Assembly: GCA_026461395.1 (NCBI GenBank)
Contig: JAPJNA010000044.1
Span: forward strand, 1-41,070
DNA from: Chthoniobacterales bacterium
GTDB taxonomy: Bacteria > Verrucomicrobiota > Verrucomicrobiia > Chthoniobacterales > UBA6821
Length of the DNA: 41,070 nt
Direction: 5' to 3'
Translations under genes and position numbers: made by a program
Part shown: one piece after another, positions 23,840 to 33,246 of the stretch
How the letters are laid out: every line of letters begins with the position of its first letter
Numbering within the stretch: the first letter of the stretch is position 1
Notes under the pieces: model-generated
What the model saw: the letters and a program-made list of their open reading frames with translations, nothing else
What the model was told of the DNA's origin: nothing
The model's database searches: none

Positions 23840-24850
23840 TTAACCCAAAAAGATCCTTGCCGTCACCAGATAACAGGTGACCGTGAAGAGATCGGCTGCC
23901 GCCAGGGTGATCGGGCCCGCCGCAATCTTGGGGTCCCAGTGGACACTACGGAGCAGTACGGGCACGAGCACGCCCAGCAAGCCTGAAACGAGCACGGAGA
24001 GCACAACGCTCCCGCCGATCGAAATCGCTGCCACAGTATCGTGCCAGCAGAGAGAGACCATCAGCGCCACGGCAACCCCGGCAAGCAACCCAAGCAAGGC
24101 GGCCGTGACTCCCTCGCGGTGGAGTCTCACACGGAGCCATTTCCATCGCACCCGGGAATGGGGTAGCGATTGAACCGTCAACGCCAGCGACTGGGCGGCA
24201 ACCGCCTCGCCAAGTCCCAGCACCAAGGCCATGAAGACAGCCAGAACGACCCTTTGCTGGAGGGTCGATGCAAAAGCCCCTGCCAGAACGGCGCAGAGCA
24301 CCCCTCCCGAGACGGTGGCTGCCAACCATGGGAAGCGAATACCGAAGGCCTTCCACGGGGAGGCATGCAGCACTTCCTGCACATGGATGCCGATCGACTG
24401 AAAGAGCTGGTCGTTATTGGTTCCGGTGCTGAGCTCCATCACCTCATCGGTAAAGAGCCCCACATCAATGATGCCACGAAGCCGCTTGTTTCCGTCGACC
24501 ACGGGAATTGCCAGGAACTTATGAAGAATAAAGCACTCGCAGGCCTCCATCAGGGTTGCATTCTCCGGAAGAGAAAGCACCCGAGTCATCATCACCTCCG
24601 AGATCAGACTGTCGAGTGGTTCGGTCAGAAGTTTCCGAGCTGGTACCACCCCGGAGAGATGCTCCTCGGCATCGACGACATAAAAGTAAAAGATCCGCTC
24701 TGCTAATCCGGTGGCGCGGATCGCATCAAGAGCCTGCCTGACAGTCTGATCGACCCTGAGAGGCGGCGGGCCCGGACTGATGAATTCTGAAATCGGGCGG
24801 CCCAGATGTTCCTTGGAAGCGCTCCCCGCAGGCGATGATTTAGGGGACAT
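23840..24850 (-). CDS. MgtE-like divalent cation transporter without N-domain
   Basis: A 336-residue protein with a CBS-domain pair (about residues 18-150: ISEFISPGPPPLRV, EVMMTRVLSLPENATLMEA, LAIPVVDGNKRLRGIID). Five hydrophobic segments of MgtE type follow (starting RFPWLAATVSGGVL, ending HWDPKIAAGPITLAAADLFT). MgtE channels conduct Mg2+ and gate by Mg2+ binding to the N and CBS domains. Standard MgtE is about 450 residues; the acidic N-terminal superhelical domain is missing here. The pore helix keeps an Asp in AAADLFTV, but the usual GGNxGxQ stretch reads GLGEAVAAQS. It is 52 bases after clpC and so may be its last operon partner. Transport of Mg2+ is likely but not certain. Confidence 0.8.
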   Translation of the reverse strand: MSPKSSPAGSASKEHLGRPISEFISPGPPPLRVDQTVRQALDAIRATGLAERIFYFYVVDAEEHLSGVVPARKLLTEPLDSLISEVMMTRVLSLPENATLMEACECFILHKFLAIPVVDGNKRLRGIIDVGLFTDEVMELSTGTNNDQLFQSIGIHVQEVLHASPWKAFGIRFPWLAATVSGGVLCAVLAGAFASTLQQRVVLAVFMALVLGLGEAVAAQSLALTVQSLPHSRVRWKWLRVRLHREGVTAALLGLLAGVAVALMVSLCWHDTVAAISIGGSVVLSVLVSGLLGVLVPVLLRSVHWDPKIAAGPITLAAADLFTVTCYLVTARIFLG

Positions 24851-24902
24851 TGCCCGGAAATTCGCGGAGCGCGCAGTTACCCGAATTGCTTACTGAGAAA
24901 TC

Positions 24903-27431
24903 CTAGCCCTTAGCCTTCCGGGTCTTGGCTGGGGCAGGGGGCGTGCCACCGGGGACTTCGGAAACCTTGAAAGCGAGCTTCTCTCCGTCACGGGTTACCT
25001 GGATCTTGTCACCCGCCTTGAAAGTTCCACGGAGGATCTCCTCGGCCATAGGGTCCTCGAGGTAGCGCTCAACGGCACGACGCATCGGACGGGCTCCATA
25101 CGTGGGATCGTATCCCTTCTCGATCAGGAGTTCATGCGATGCCGCATCGAGAGTGAGATGGATTTCCTTCTCCTTGATCCGATCGACCACCTTGACTACC
25201 TCAAGATCGACGATGCGCGTCAGCATCTCCTTGGAGAGCGTGTGGAAGACAATGATGTCGTCCAGACGGTTCAGGAACTCGGGTTTGAAGACCTTCTTGG
25301 TCTCTTCCAGAATCTTGCCCTGCATCGTGTCGTAACCTTCATCGTGCTTCGGAGCACCGAATCCGAGCGTGGTCTGCTTCTTGATCAGCTCGGCGCCGAC
25401 ATTCGAGGTCAGAATGATGATGGTATTCCGGAAGTCGATCTTGCGCCCGAGACTGTCGGTAATGGTCCCCTCCTCCAGGATCTGGAGCAGGAGGTGCATG
25501 ACGTCGGGATGGGCTTTTTCCACCTCATCAAACAGGACGACGGAATAGGGACGGCGGCGAACGGCCTCGGAGAGTTGTCCTCCCTCCTCGTGACCGACAT
25601 AGCCCGGAGGGGATCCGATGAGCCTCGAGGAGGTGAATTTCTCCATGTACTCGGACATGTCGATCTGGATGAGCGCGTCAGAGTCGCCGAACATGAATTC
25701 CGCCAGCGAGCGGGCCAGAAAGGTTTTACCGACACCTGTGGGGCCGAGAAAGATGAAGGAACCGATCGGGCGGCGTGGATCCTTGAGGTCGGCGCGGGAG
25801 CGGCGGAGCGCCTTGCTGATTGCAGTGACGGCTTCGTCCTGACCGATCACGCGCTTCTTGAGCTCTTCCTCCATGGCTAGGAGTTTTGCAGTCTCCTTCT
25901 GCTCCATGCGGTTGAGCGGCACACCGGTCCACTTGGAGAGGACATGCATGATCTCCTCTTCGCCGACGACAACCTCTCGCTCATCACGCTCTTTCCGCCA
26001 GACAGCCAGCGCCGTTTCCAGATCCTCTTTGGCTTTTTTCTCGGTATCGCGAAGTGAAGCCGCCTTCTCGAAATCCTGGGCCTTGATGGCGGCCTCTTTT
26101 TCACCCCGGATCCGGTCGATGTCGGCCTCGAGATCCTTGGTGGAGGGAGGGCGGGTCATCGCACCGATCCGCGCACGCGAACCGGCCTCGTCCATGAGAT
26201 CGATCGCCTTGTCGGGCAGGAAGCGCCCGGTGAGGTAGCGGTCGGAGAGTTTGGCAGCAGCCTCCAGCGCAGCATCGGTGATGACGGCCTTGTGGTGAGC
26301 CTCGTACTTCGGACGAAGGCCCTTGAGAATGAGAACGGTGTCGGTGACGGAAGGCGCCTCGACCTTCACGGACTGGAAACGACGCTCCAGTGCGGAGTCC
26401 TTCTCGATGTACTTGCGGTACTCATTGAGCGTGGTGGCCCCGATGCACTGGAGTTCGCCGCGACTGAGGGCCGGCTTGATGATGTTGGAGGCATCCATGG
26501 CGCCTTCGGCAGAGCCTGCACCGACAATGGTATGCATCTCGTCGATGAAGAGGATGACATTCTTGTTTTTGCGGATTTCGTCCATCACCGCCTTGATGCG
26601 CTCTTCGAACTGTCCGCGGTATTTCGTGCCGGCCACCATGAGGGCAAGATCGAGCGTGATGACACGCTTGCCGACCAGAAGTTCCGGCACATTACCGGCG
26701 ACAATCTCCTGAGCGAGTCCCTCGGCGATGGCTGTCTTGCCGACACCGGCTTCGCCGATCAATACGGGGTTGTTCTTGCTCCGACGGCAGAGAATCTGAA
26801 TCACGCGCTCGATCTCCTCGGCACGGCCGATCACGGGATCAAGCTCCCCCTTGGAGGCCATCTCCGTAAGGTCGCGTCCAAAGGCTTTCAGGGCTGGGGT
26901 CTTCCCCTCTTTTCGGGAAGAGCTTCCGGAGGCGGAGGCCATTTCCTCTTCGTCACCCGAACCGTCGTGTTCCTGACCCTCCTCGGGGTTGAAGTTCGGA
27001 TCGAGCTCCTTGAGCACCTCGTTGCGTGTGCGGTCGAGATCGACTTCAAGATTCTTCAAAACCTGGGCGGCAACCCCTTCGCCTTCACGGAGCAGGCCGA
27101 GCAGGATATGCTCGGTTCCGACATAAGAATGCTGTAAGGCCTTGGCCTCTTTGCCAGCGAGGGCCAGCACCTTCTTCACGCGGGGCGTGTAGGGGATATT
27201 CCCAACCATCTTATTCTCCTGACCAGAACCAACCTGCTTCTCAACCTCTTGGCGGACAGTCTCCAAATCCAGTCCCATCTTCTGAAGCACATTCACGGCC
27301 ACTCCCTGGCCCAGCTTGATGAGTCCCAGGAGCAGATGCTCAGTGCCGACATAGTTATGGTTAAAGCGATCAGCTTCCTTGCGTGAGAGAGCAAGGACCT
27401 GCTGGGCGCGTGGCGTGAAATTGTTCATCAT
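24903..27431 (-). CDS. clpC: ATP-dependent Clp protease ATP-binding subunit ClpC
   Basis: AAA+ unfoldase that feeds proteins to ClpP. At 842 residues it has two N-terminal Clp repeats (about 1-70 and 78-145), AAA-1 with Walker A GEAGVGKT (226-233) and [15 protein letters not shown], and the ClpC-specific middle domain with a UVR-like coiled coil ([19 protein letters not shown]). AAA-2 has GPTGVGKT and [13 protein letters not shown], and a ClpP-docking loop LGFG follows KKQTT. The C-terminus ends in a Pro/Ala/Lys tail. The N-domain and middle domain are where McsA/McsB adaptors and arginine-phosphorylated substrates engage ClpC in Bacillus. The start overlaps the mcsB stop (ATGA). Confidence 0.97.
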   Translation of the reverse strand: MMNNFTPRAQQVLALSRKEADRFNHNYVGTEHLLLGLIKLGQGVAVNVLQKMGLDLETVRQEVEKQVGSGQENKMVGNIPYTPRVKKVLALAGKEAKALQHSYVGTEHILLGLLREGEGVAAQVLKNLEVDLDRTRNEVLKELDPNFNPEEGQEHDGSGDEEEMASASGSSSRKEGKTPALKAFGRDLTEMASKGELDPVIGRAEEIERVIQILCRRSKNNPVLIGEAGVGKTAIAEGLAQEIVAGNVPELLVGKRVITLDLALMVAGTKYRGQFEERIKAVMDEIRKNKNVILFIDEMHTIVGAGSAEGAMDASNIIKPALSRGELQCIGATTLNEYRKYIEKDSALERRFQSVKVEAPSVTDTVLILKGLRPKYEAHHKAVITDAALEAAAKLSDRYLTGRFLPDKAIDLMDEAGSRARIGAMTRPPSTKDLEADIDRIRGEKEAAIKAQDFEKAASLRDTEKKAKEDLETALAVWRKERDEREVVVGEEEIMHVLSKWTGVPLNRMEQKETAKLLAMEEELKKRVIGQDEAVTAISKALRRSRADLKDPRRPIGSFIFLGPTGVGKTFLARSLAEFMFGDSDALIQIDMSEYMEKFTSSRLIGSPPGYVGHEEGGQLSEAVRRRPYSVVLFDEVEKAHPDVMHLLLQILEEGTITDSLGRKIDFRNTIIILTSNVGAELIKKQTTLGFGAPKHDEGYDTMQGKILEETKKVFKPEFLNRLDDIIVFHTLSKEMLTRIVDLEVVKVVDRIKEKEIHLTLDAASHELLIEKGYDPTYGARPMRRAVERYLEDPMAEEILRGTFKAGDKIQVTRDGEKLAFKVSEVPGGTPPAPAKTRKAKG

Positions 27432-28567
27432 GATTCCTCGCTTGTTTCGGATGTGCTGCTTGTGCTCGTGGTGGAGGATCCGTTGGTCGGGATTTTCCCA
27501 ATTTCAGGTTCCGGCATCTGCTTTAACTTCGCTCGAATAAGGGCCGCGCGCAAGGAATCGCGTTCTTCGGCCCCCAATTTCGTGACTTGCAGCCCTTTCT
27601 GGAGATGGGCCGGCTGAGTCTCGATGAAAAGTTCATCCACGTGGAGACGGTTGTTTGAAGGGAAGAGGCCCAGATCGACACCCATCTTGATAAAGGAGAG
27701 GAGATTCAAGGCCTCCTTCGACGTGATCGAATGGGCGTGGCAGAGGATGCCATAGGCTCTTCCGATCTGATCCAGGAGAGTTTCGGCGCGCTGCTGGAGC
27801 AGAATCTGCCGTGCATTCTGCTCATGCTCGAGGATCTGGAAAATGACCTTATTCAGACGCCCGATGATCTCCTCCTCGGTCTCTCCGAGAGTCGTCTGAT
27901 TGGATACTTGGAAGAGGTTCCCCATTGCCTCGGTCCCCTCCCCGTGAAGGCCGCGCACGGCAAGACCGATCTTGTTGACCGAGTTGATGATCTTGTTCAC
28001 CTGCTCTGACATGACGAGGCCAGGCAAATGCATCATCGCGCTGGCCCTCATTCCCGTGCCGACATTCGTCGGGCAGGCTGTCAGGTAGCCGAGATCGTTA
28101 TGGAAGGCAAAGTCCAGCGTGTCCTCCAGCTCTGAATCAGTCTGGTTGATCATGGCAAAGACCTGGTCCAGCTGAAGCCCTGCGCGGATCGCCTGCATCC
28201 GGAGGTGATCCTCCTCATTGATCATGAAGCTGAGAGTCTGGGACGTGTTCATCACGACGGCGCTGCCGGCTCCCTTGGCCGCATGCTCACGGCTGATCAG
28301 GTGGCGTTCGACAAGCACCTGCTTCTCGAGTGACGAAAGATCATCCAGCTTCTCGGAGAAGGATTCCTCCATCTCGGGAAGCTGCTCCACGGCTGTACGG
28401 ATCTCTTCGAGGACCGCCACTCGTTCCGCCTTCTTAGCCCATCCCGGGAATGGTTTGCCTTTCAGATTGCGAGCCAGCCTGACACGACTGCTTACCACGA
28501 TCTGATCATGAGGACCGGCTCCGCTGAGCCACTCGCCTGTGTTGGCAATGATCCGGGAGAGCTTCAC
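27428..28567 (-). CDS. mcsB: protein arginine kinase McsB
   Basis: Phosphagen-kinase-fold enzyme that phosphorylates arginine residues in proteins and marks them for ClpCP. It shows VVSSRVRLARN (ATP-binding arginines) at 24-34, the acidic catalytic stretch INEEDHLRMQ with E118/E119, and CPTNVGTGMRAS with Cys165. The C-terminal RDSLRA (336-341) fits the RDxxRA phosphoarginine-sensing motif known from Bacillus/Geobacillus McsB. It has 379 residues, slightly longer than usual because of a Ser/Thr-rich tail. ATGA overlaps on both sides couple it to mcsA and clpC. Confidence 0.95.
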   Translation of the reverse strand: MKLSRIIANTGEWLSGAGPHDQIVVSSRVRLARNLKGKPFPGWAKKAERVAVLEEIRTAVEQLPEMEESFSEKLDDLSSLEKQVLVERHLISREHAAKGAGSAVVMNTSQTLSFMINEEDHLRMQAIRAGLQLDQVFAMINQTDSELEDTLDFAFHNDLGYLTACPTNVGTGMRASAMMHLPGLVMSEQVNKIINSVNKIGLAVRGLHGEGTEAMGNLFQVSNQTTLGETEEEIIGRLNKVIFQILEHEQNARQILLQQRAETLLDQIGRAYGILCHAHSITSKEALNLLSFIKMGVDLGLFPSNNRLHVDELFIETQPAHLQKGLQVTKLGAEERDSLRAALIRAKLKQMPEPEIGKIPTNGSSTTSTSSTSETSEES

Positions 28568-29175
28568 GATTGCTTGCGGGGTTTTGGAACTCCAAGAGCC
28601 TGGGCAGGCTCGACCGTTCCGAGAGATTGAGTTATTGAGGCAATGCGGTTCACTTCGGCAGAGGGCTCCTGAGAAAGTATCGCCTCGGCATGGGACTCCT
28701 CCTCCAGCTTGCGGATCCGGTCACGCAGGGTTGCCGCCTCTTCGAACTGCTCCTCCTGGACCGCCTTCTGCAGACTTGCCTGCAACTCAGTCATCTCCTT
28801 GTTGCGCAGACGCCCGACACGTAGCTTGGCTGGCACTTTTCCGGTGTGGATGCTGCCACGGTGCATGTTCTTGAGCATGCCGGATAGTCCCTCGGCAAAA
28901 GCGTCATAACAGGCACTGCATCCGAGACGTCCCGTTTTCTTGAAATCGGCCTGTGAGAACCCACAGACCGGACAGCGATTGCCGGCAGGGTTCTTGTCAA
29001 TTTCCTGAGCGGCCCCCAGACCCAGTAAGAGATCCGCCAGAGCGAATCCTGTCGGATCGTTGACCCCCTTCTCCTTCGAGCATCCCTCGCAGAGATTCAC
29101 CTTCTGCATCTTACCCTCCACGATCTGGGTCAGGAAGACAGTGGCCTCCTTAGATTTGCAGACGTCACAGAACAT
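28564..29175 (-). CDS. mcsA: McsA-like zinc-binding activator of McsB
   Basis: A 203-residue protein with four CxxC pairs (C3/C6, C29/C32, C68/C71, C86/C89) that should bind zinc, and a C-terminal UVR motif (about 127-160, LQKAVQEEQFEEAATLRDRI). In Firmicutes McsA stimulates the kinase McsB and acts as a ClpC adaptor. The arrangement MFCDVC...CEGC is exactly the McsA start. It is the first gene of mcsA-mcsB-clpC; no ctsR precedes it. The C-terminal 40 residues beyond the UVR motif are not conserved family features. Confidence 0.93.
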   Translation of the reverse strand: MFCDVCKSKEATVFLTQIVEGKMQKVNLCEGCSKEKGVNDPTGFALADLLLGLGAAQEIDKNPAGNRCPVCGFSQADFKKTGRLGCSACYDAFAEGLSGMLKNMHRGSIHTGKVPAKLRVGRLRNKEMTELQASLQKAVQEEQFEEAATLRDRIRKLEEESHAEAILSQEPSAEVNRIASITQSLGTVEPAQALGVPKPRKQS

Positions 29176-29238
29176 AGCGTTTAGAGCGAGTTTGATACTG
29201 GTCCACCCATTCTCTTTCCTGGCGAATATGGAGTGAGG

Positions 29239-29271
29239 TTTTCGCGCAGAGGGGCAGAGGCGCAGAGTTCA
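29239..29271 (-). repeat. dispersed repeat A
   Basis: Reads ttttcgcgcagaggggcaga followed by ggcgcagagttca, inverse orientation, in the spacer upstream of mcsA. Confidence 0.7.
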
Positions 29272-29354
29272 GCAATGGCATGAGAGCGATGACTGCAATC
29301 ACTCAAAAAAACTCCCGAGGATCTAAGGTGGAATGATCCCCATTCCTTCACCTC

Positions 29355-29384
29355 ACTTCCTGAGTTCCTGAGTTCCATATTAAA
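29355..29384 (-). repeat. dispersed repeat C
   Basis: Reads acttcctgagttcctgagtt followed by ccatattaaa. It ends 11 bases from the ilvE stop codon. Confidence 0.75.
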
Positions 29385-29394
29385 TACTTTCACC

Positions 29395-30264
29395 TCAATA
29401 GATCGGCGTGCCTTCGGTCTGTGTCAACTCGTGGAATCGAGCAATCAGGCGCTGAGTGACTGGGCCGGGCTTACCATCCCCAATCGGGCGCTTATCAAGC
29501 TCCACGGCGGGAATAATCTCGGCGGCCGTCCCGGTCAGGAAACACTCGTCGGCTGTGTAGATATCGTAGCGGGTCATCTGAGGTTCGGAGACCTTCAGTC
29601 CCAACTCCTCAGCGATCTGAATAGCCACGGCACGCGTGACTCCAGCGAGCGCTCCCGAGGAGATCGGCGGCGTGGTGATCAATCCGTCGGAGACAATAAA
29701 GATATTGTCACCAGTGCACTCAGCAACGAGCCCCTGCTCGTTCAGCATCAGCCCCTCGCCTGCTCCGGCATGGGTGGCCTCGATCTTGGCCATGATGTTG
29801 TTGAGGTAATTCAGGGACTTCACCATCGGACTGAGGGCCCCATGGGCAATACGTCGCGTGGAGCAGGTCACGACCTTCAGTCCCTTCTCATAGCTCTCGG
29901 CGGGATAAAGCGTGATCTTGGCCGCAATGATGATAACTGTCGGCTTCGGGCAATGCTCCGGGCTCAGGCCCAGATTTCCCTTGCCTCGGGTCACTACAAG
30001 GCGGATGTAGCCATCCTTCAGCTCGTTGCGGCGGATCGTCTCAAGCAATGCCTCGGTCATTGCGGCGCGATCCAGCGGAATCACCATCCAGATCGCGGCC
30101 GCCGACTTGTAGAGTCGGTCGATATGCTCCTCCAGACGGAAGACCTTGCCGTTGTAGAATCGGATCCCCTCGAACACACCGTCCCCATAGAGAAGGCCGT
30201 GATCAAAGACCGAGATCTTAGCCTCGGATTCAAGGTAGAAAGCACCGTCGATATAGATCTGCAT
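29395..30264 (-). CDS. ilvE: branched-chain amino acid aminotransferase
   Basis: Transfers amino groups between glutamate and the keto acids of leucine, isoleucine and valine. A fold-type IV PLP enzyme of 289 residues with FDHGLLYGDGVFEGIRFY near the N-terminus, the PLP lysine K149 in PMVKSLNYLNN, and E182 in VAECTGDNIFIV. The phosphate-binding TPPISSGALAGVTR and the closing ADECFLTGTAAEIIPA are also present. All catalytic positions are canonical. It lies 42 bases downstream of the acyl-CoA ligase gene and probably shares its transcript. A D-amino-acid aminotransferase is a less likely alternative. Confidence 0.9.
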   Translation of the reverse strand: MQIYIDGAFYLESEAKISVFDHGLLYGDGVFEGIRFYNGKVFRLEEHIDRLYKSAAAIWMVIPLDRAAMTEALLETIRRNELKDGYIRLVVTRGKGNLGLSPEHCPKPTVIIIAAKITLYPAESYEKGLKVVTCSTRRIAHGALSPMVKSLNYLNNIMAKIEATHAGAGEGLMLNEQGLVAECTGDNIFIVSDGLITTPPISSGALAGVTRAVAIQIAEELGLKVSEPQMTRYDIYTADECFLTGTAAEIIPAVELDKRPIGDGKPGPVTQRLIARFHELTQTEGTPIY

Positions 30265-30306
30265 GACTTCTTAAATATGGATTGGAGCAAGGTCGCTGAC
30301 AAGCGA

Positions 30307-32229
30307 CTAGGCGTCAAACATGGCCCCGATTTCCTTACCGTATTTCTCGGCAATGACATGGCGGCGGAGTTTGAAGGTCATCGTGAGCTCGTCGCCGACC
30401 TCAAAGGGCTTCTCGATTAGCTCAAACGCGGCGATGCGCTCGAAGGTCTTGAATCCCGTAGTTTCCCCGACAAGACGCCTGATCTCGAGGCGGAGCATCT
30501 CTCGGGCCTCAGGACGTACCTTGAGTGCTGCAACATCATCGGCAGATATGCCTACTCCAGCAAATCCGGCAAGCGAAGGCACGACCAGTAGTCCGAGATG
30601 CTTCTGATCCTGACCTACGACCATGCATTGGTCGATCAGGTGGGACTCGAGCAGTTTGGACTCGATCGGGAGGGGTTCCACATTCTCGCCGCCTAGCAGG
30701 ACGATGGTCTCCTTGCACCGGCCGACGATCTTCAAACAGTCATTGAAAGTGACAAGTCCGATATCCCCTGTGGCAAGCCACCCATCCTGCAGGACACGAG
30801 CTGTTACCTCGGGATCCTTGTAGTATCCCTTCATGATCTGAGGGCCCTTGGCATGGATCTCACCACGCTTCCCACGGCCGAGATCCCTACGTGTCGGATC
30901 GGGATAGAGAATCGTACCCGTCACGAGATCGACGATCCGGATCTCCGTGCCAGGAAAGACGGGTCCGACCGTGCCGATCACGAGTTTTTCCCAAGTCCGA
31001 ACAGCCAAGACTGGACAGCTCTCTGTGAGCCCATAGCCCTCGAGCACAGGGATGCCGATGTCATTGAAGAAGGTATCGACATGGGGAGGCAGGGCTCCAC
31101 CTCCGGAGATCGTCCCCCGGAACTCACCGCCGACCACGGCACGCAGCTTGGAGAGAACCAAGCGATCCAGCAGTAACGATGGGATCATGCAGAGCGCCCA
31201 GCCTATGGCATGACGAATCGCCATCATCGCCGAGACCAACACATCACGACCCTGGAGATCAATCTGCCTGCCGGAGAAGAAGGAATCGGCAGTGCGCACC
31301 TCGTGGGCTGTGAAGCGGGCCGTCCTAAATAGGATCCTGCGGAGCAGCGGAGCCTTCTCAACCTTGGACAAGATCCGCTGATAGAGCCCCTCCCAGAGAC
31401 GCGGAGCGGAGACCATGATCGTCGGCTTCACGGACTGCAAATCCTCTCCAAGATGTCGAAGCGTCGTGTAGTAGGTATGGACGCCGCAGGCGATCGAGAT
31501 CACCTCAAAGACGCGCTCGTAGCTGTGCCAGATTGGTAGGATCGAGAGGGCCCGGTCCTTGGGTGTCAGCACGAAAGGGAGATTCTGAATCTGCGAGGCC
31601 ATCGCGGCATGGGTGAGCTGGACTCCCTTAGGTACTCCCGTCGTCCCGGAGGTGTAGATGAGGGTGAAGAGATCCTCGGGACTGATGCCTGCGATCCGCT
31701 CCTCAGCGCGCTGATCGCCCTGGAGACGCAACTTCTCCCCCCGGATCTCGAGATCGCGAAGTACGTGGACATTCTTCGGAAGATGCCCCTCCCTCTCTAC
31801 GGGGCTCATCAGAATCAGATGGCGGAGCTTAGGGAGTTGTCCGCGTACGGACTCCACCTTGGCAAGCACGGCATCATTCTGAACAAAGGCCACCTCCACA
31901 TCGGCGTGATCGAGGATATAGGCGATCTCACTGTCCGTCACATCAGCGGCACGCGGCACATCGGCAGCCCCACAGAACTGCACGGCGGCATCGGCCAGAA
32001 TCCACTCGAAGCAATTATCAGAGAGGATCGCGATATGATCGCGCGCATCGACACCGAGCTCGATCAATGCCGTCGCAAGGGCATACGAGCGGTCAATCCA
32101 TGCTCCGAAACTGACGGAGTGAAATGTCCCGTCGACACGACGGGTGGAGAAGGCCGGACACCGGCCCCACCGGTTCCCCGCCTCCGCAAAGAGGGAGGCG
32201 AGGTTAGGAGCGGAAATCCGTCCGGTCAT
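30307..32229 (-). CDS. long-chain fatty acid-CoA ligase (AMP-forming)
   Basis: Activates fatty acids to acyl-CoA through an acyl-adenylate. A 640-residue member of the ANL superfamily with the P-loop-like LIYTSGTTGVPKG, the A4/A5 regions (PIWHSYERVFE, GYGLTESCPVLAV), the hinge segment GWLATGDIGLV and KIVGRCKETIVLLGGENV. The long insertion between motifs and the overall size match the FadD15/long-chain AMP-ligase group. The canonical C-terminal Lys sits in the TMTFKLRR region. It lies between the AT-hook gene (21 bases) and ilvE (42 bases). Confidence 0.92.
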   Translation of the reverse strand: MTGRISAPNLASLFAEAGNRWGRCPAFSTRRVDGTFHSVSFGAWIDRSYALATALIELGVDARDHIAILSDNCFEWILADAAVQFCGAADVPRAADVTDSEIAYILDHADVEVAFVQNDAVLAKVESVRGQLPKLRHLILMSPVEREGHLPKNVHVLRDLEIRGEKLRLQGDQRAEERIAGISPEDLFTLIYTSGTTGVPKGVQLTHAAMASQIQNLPFVLTPKDRALSILPIWHSYERVFEVISIACGVHTYYTTLRHLGEDLQSVKPTIMVSAPRLWEGLYQRILSKVEKAPLLRRILFRTARFTAHEVRTADSFFSGRQIDLQGRDVLVSAMMAIRHAIGWALCMIPSLLLDRLVLSKLRAVVGGEFRGTISGGGALPPHVDTFFNDIGIPVLEGYGLTESCPVLAVRTWEKLVIGTVGPVFPGTEIRIVDLVTGTILYPDPTRRDLGRGKRGEIHAKGPQIMKGYYKDPEVTARVLQDGWLATGDIGLVTFNDCLKIVGRCKETIVLLGGENVEPLPIESKLLESHLIDQCMVVGQDQKHLGLLVVPSLAGFAGVGISADDVAALKVRPEAREMLRLEIRRLVGETTGFKTFERIAAFELIEKPFEVGDELTMTFKLRRHVIAEKYGKEIGAMFDA

Positions 32230-32250
32230 GAGGTGACCGTGACGGAATGA

Positions 32251-32832
32251 TTAATACGAGGCAGGGGCTGCAGGAGCAGCCGCGTCTGTTCCGAAAGTAG
32301 AAACAGGTGCCGGTGCCGTGTGATCGACGGAAGACGTGGAGACCACCTCGGGAACGATCCCCATAGGGATGATCCCATCGGCGACATAGAGTCCTTCGCC
32401 TGTCTTGTTCACTCCGGCAAGCTTGCCGATGCGGACATAGAGGGTCTGCTTGGGGTTCTTGGCGGTCCAGATGTAGTTATCCTGCTCAAGACCGATAAGG
32501 ATCTCCGTCACCTTCATGGGACGGTTGTAGCGATGAAGGACCCTTACCACGGCAGGAGCCAGAGGACCCGAGGGGGAAGTAGGACGAGGGCGGCCGGCTA
32601 GCTTCGAAGTGCTGGGCGTGCCATCGGCGGAGAGCTTGCGGCCGGAGCCCGGTGGACGACCACGGCGGCGGGGGGTCTGAGCTGCCTCCAGAAGCTGGTT
32701 CTTCATGATCACGGTGGCAGGAGGGAGTTCCAGGGTGTCGCCGAGGAGTTCGTGGAGCTTCTGCTGAAGACGCTCGATTTTCGATGCGATCTTCATCGCT
32801 TTCTTCAATGTGACGGAGTCAGGGATGGACAT
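32251..32832 (-). CDS. AT-hook and HARE-HTH-like DNA-binding protein
   Basis: A 193-residue protein of three parts. The N-terminal basic helix (about 8-35, KKAMKIASKIERLQQKL) may form a coiled coil. Next comes a Pro/Arg-rich stretch with an AT-hook core (PRRRGRPPGSGRK, about 53-65) and a second weaker AGRPRP. A winged-helix-like domain (about 90-150: LAPAVVRVLHRYNRPMKVTE, then TLYVRIGKLAG and GEGLYVAD) resembles the HARE-HTH fold. The tail is Ala/Pro/Thr-rich and probably disordered. Minor-groove binding through the AT-hook is likely; the target is unknown. Its leader carries the structured segment at 32880-32990. Confidence 0.65.
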   Translation of the reverse strand: MSIPDSVTLKKAMKIASKIERLQQKLHELLGDTLELPPATVIMKNQLLEAAQTPRRRGRPPGSGRKLSADGTPSTSKLAGRPRPTSPSGPLAPAVVRVLHRYNRPMKVTEILIGLEQDNYIWTAKNPKQTLYVRIGKLAGVNKTGEGLYVADGIIPMGIVPEVVSTSSVDHTAPAPVSTFGTDAAAPAAPASY

Positions 32833-33027
32833 ATCGGTGTAGGGTATCGGGTTTAGGTAATCGGTGATGGGTCTTTAGGGAACCAAGCCCGTGGGAACGG
32901 GCGCGGTAGACTGAGAGCGAAGTGAACAGCCCCGTCAGGGGTGGCACCGCTTGCCGGGAGGCAAGTGCCATCAATCAGGGATGGACATGGTGGGTATTAG
33001 GTTATTGGAATTAGGGTATGGGTAATC
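32833..33027. other. spacer between infA and the AT-hook gene, with predicted RNA hairpins
   Basis: On the minus strand, upstream of the AT-hook gene, three GC-rich hairpins follow one another. One is TGGCAC..TTGCC-TCCC-GGCAA..GTGCCA with a 3-nt bulge (about 32945-32971), then CCCC-TGAC-GGGG (about 32930-32941), then GCCCGT-TCCC-ACGGGC (about 32887-32902). The 14 bases tcagggatggacat at 32819-32832 (the gene's own start) recur at 32975-32988. The remaining bases are GGGTATTAGG-like low-complexity sequence. No T-run follows the hairpins, so this is not a simple terminator. Confidence 0.5.
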
Positions 33028-33246
33028 TTACGCGGTACGGAAAGTGATGCGGGCCTTGGTCAGGTCATAAGGGGACATTTCAACAGTCACCTTGTCACCG
33101 GGGACAATTCGGATGAAATGCTTACGCATTTTCCCAGAAATATGAGCCAATAATACGTGGCCGTTTCCGAGCTTCACACGAAACATGGTGCCGGGTAGAA
33201 CCTCGACGACAACGCCTTCGGTAGTGATTGCTTCTTCTTTAGCCAT
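33028..33246 (-). CDS. infA: translation initiation factor IF-1
   Basis: A 72-residue S1-like OB-fold protein that binds the ribosomal A site and assists IF-2 and IF-3. The sequence [40 protein letters not shown] and [20 protein letters not shown] is unmistakable. It is read from the minus strand, divergent from the exonuclease-like gene, and separated by about 195 bases from the AT-hook gene. Confidence 0.97.
   Translation of the reverse strand: MAKEEAITTEGVVVEVLPGTMFRVKLGNGHVLLAHISGKMRKHFIRIVPGDKVTVEMSPYDLTKARITFRTA

Noticed and set aside
29181-29393. Possible small gene between mcsA and ilvE
   Set aside because: The frame runs through copies of repeats A and C and would encode repeat sequence only.
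32930-32971. T-box-like string (GGGGTGGCACCGC) on the + strand
   Set aside because: It resembles the T-box only in this short stretch; no specifier stem, terminator or downstream aminoacyl-tRNA or amino-acid gene follows on that strand.
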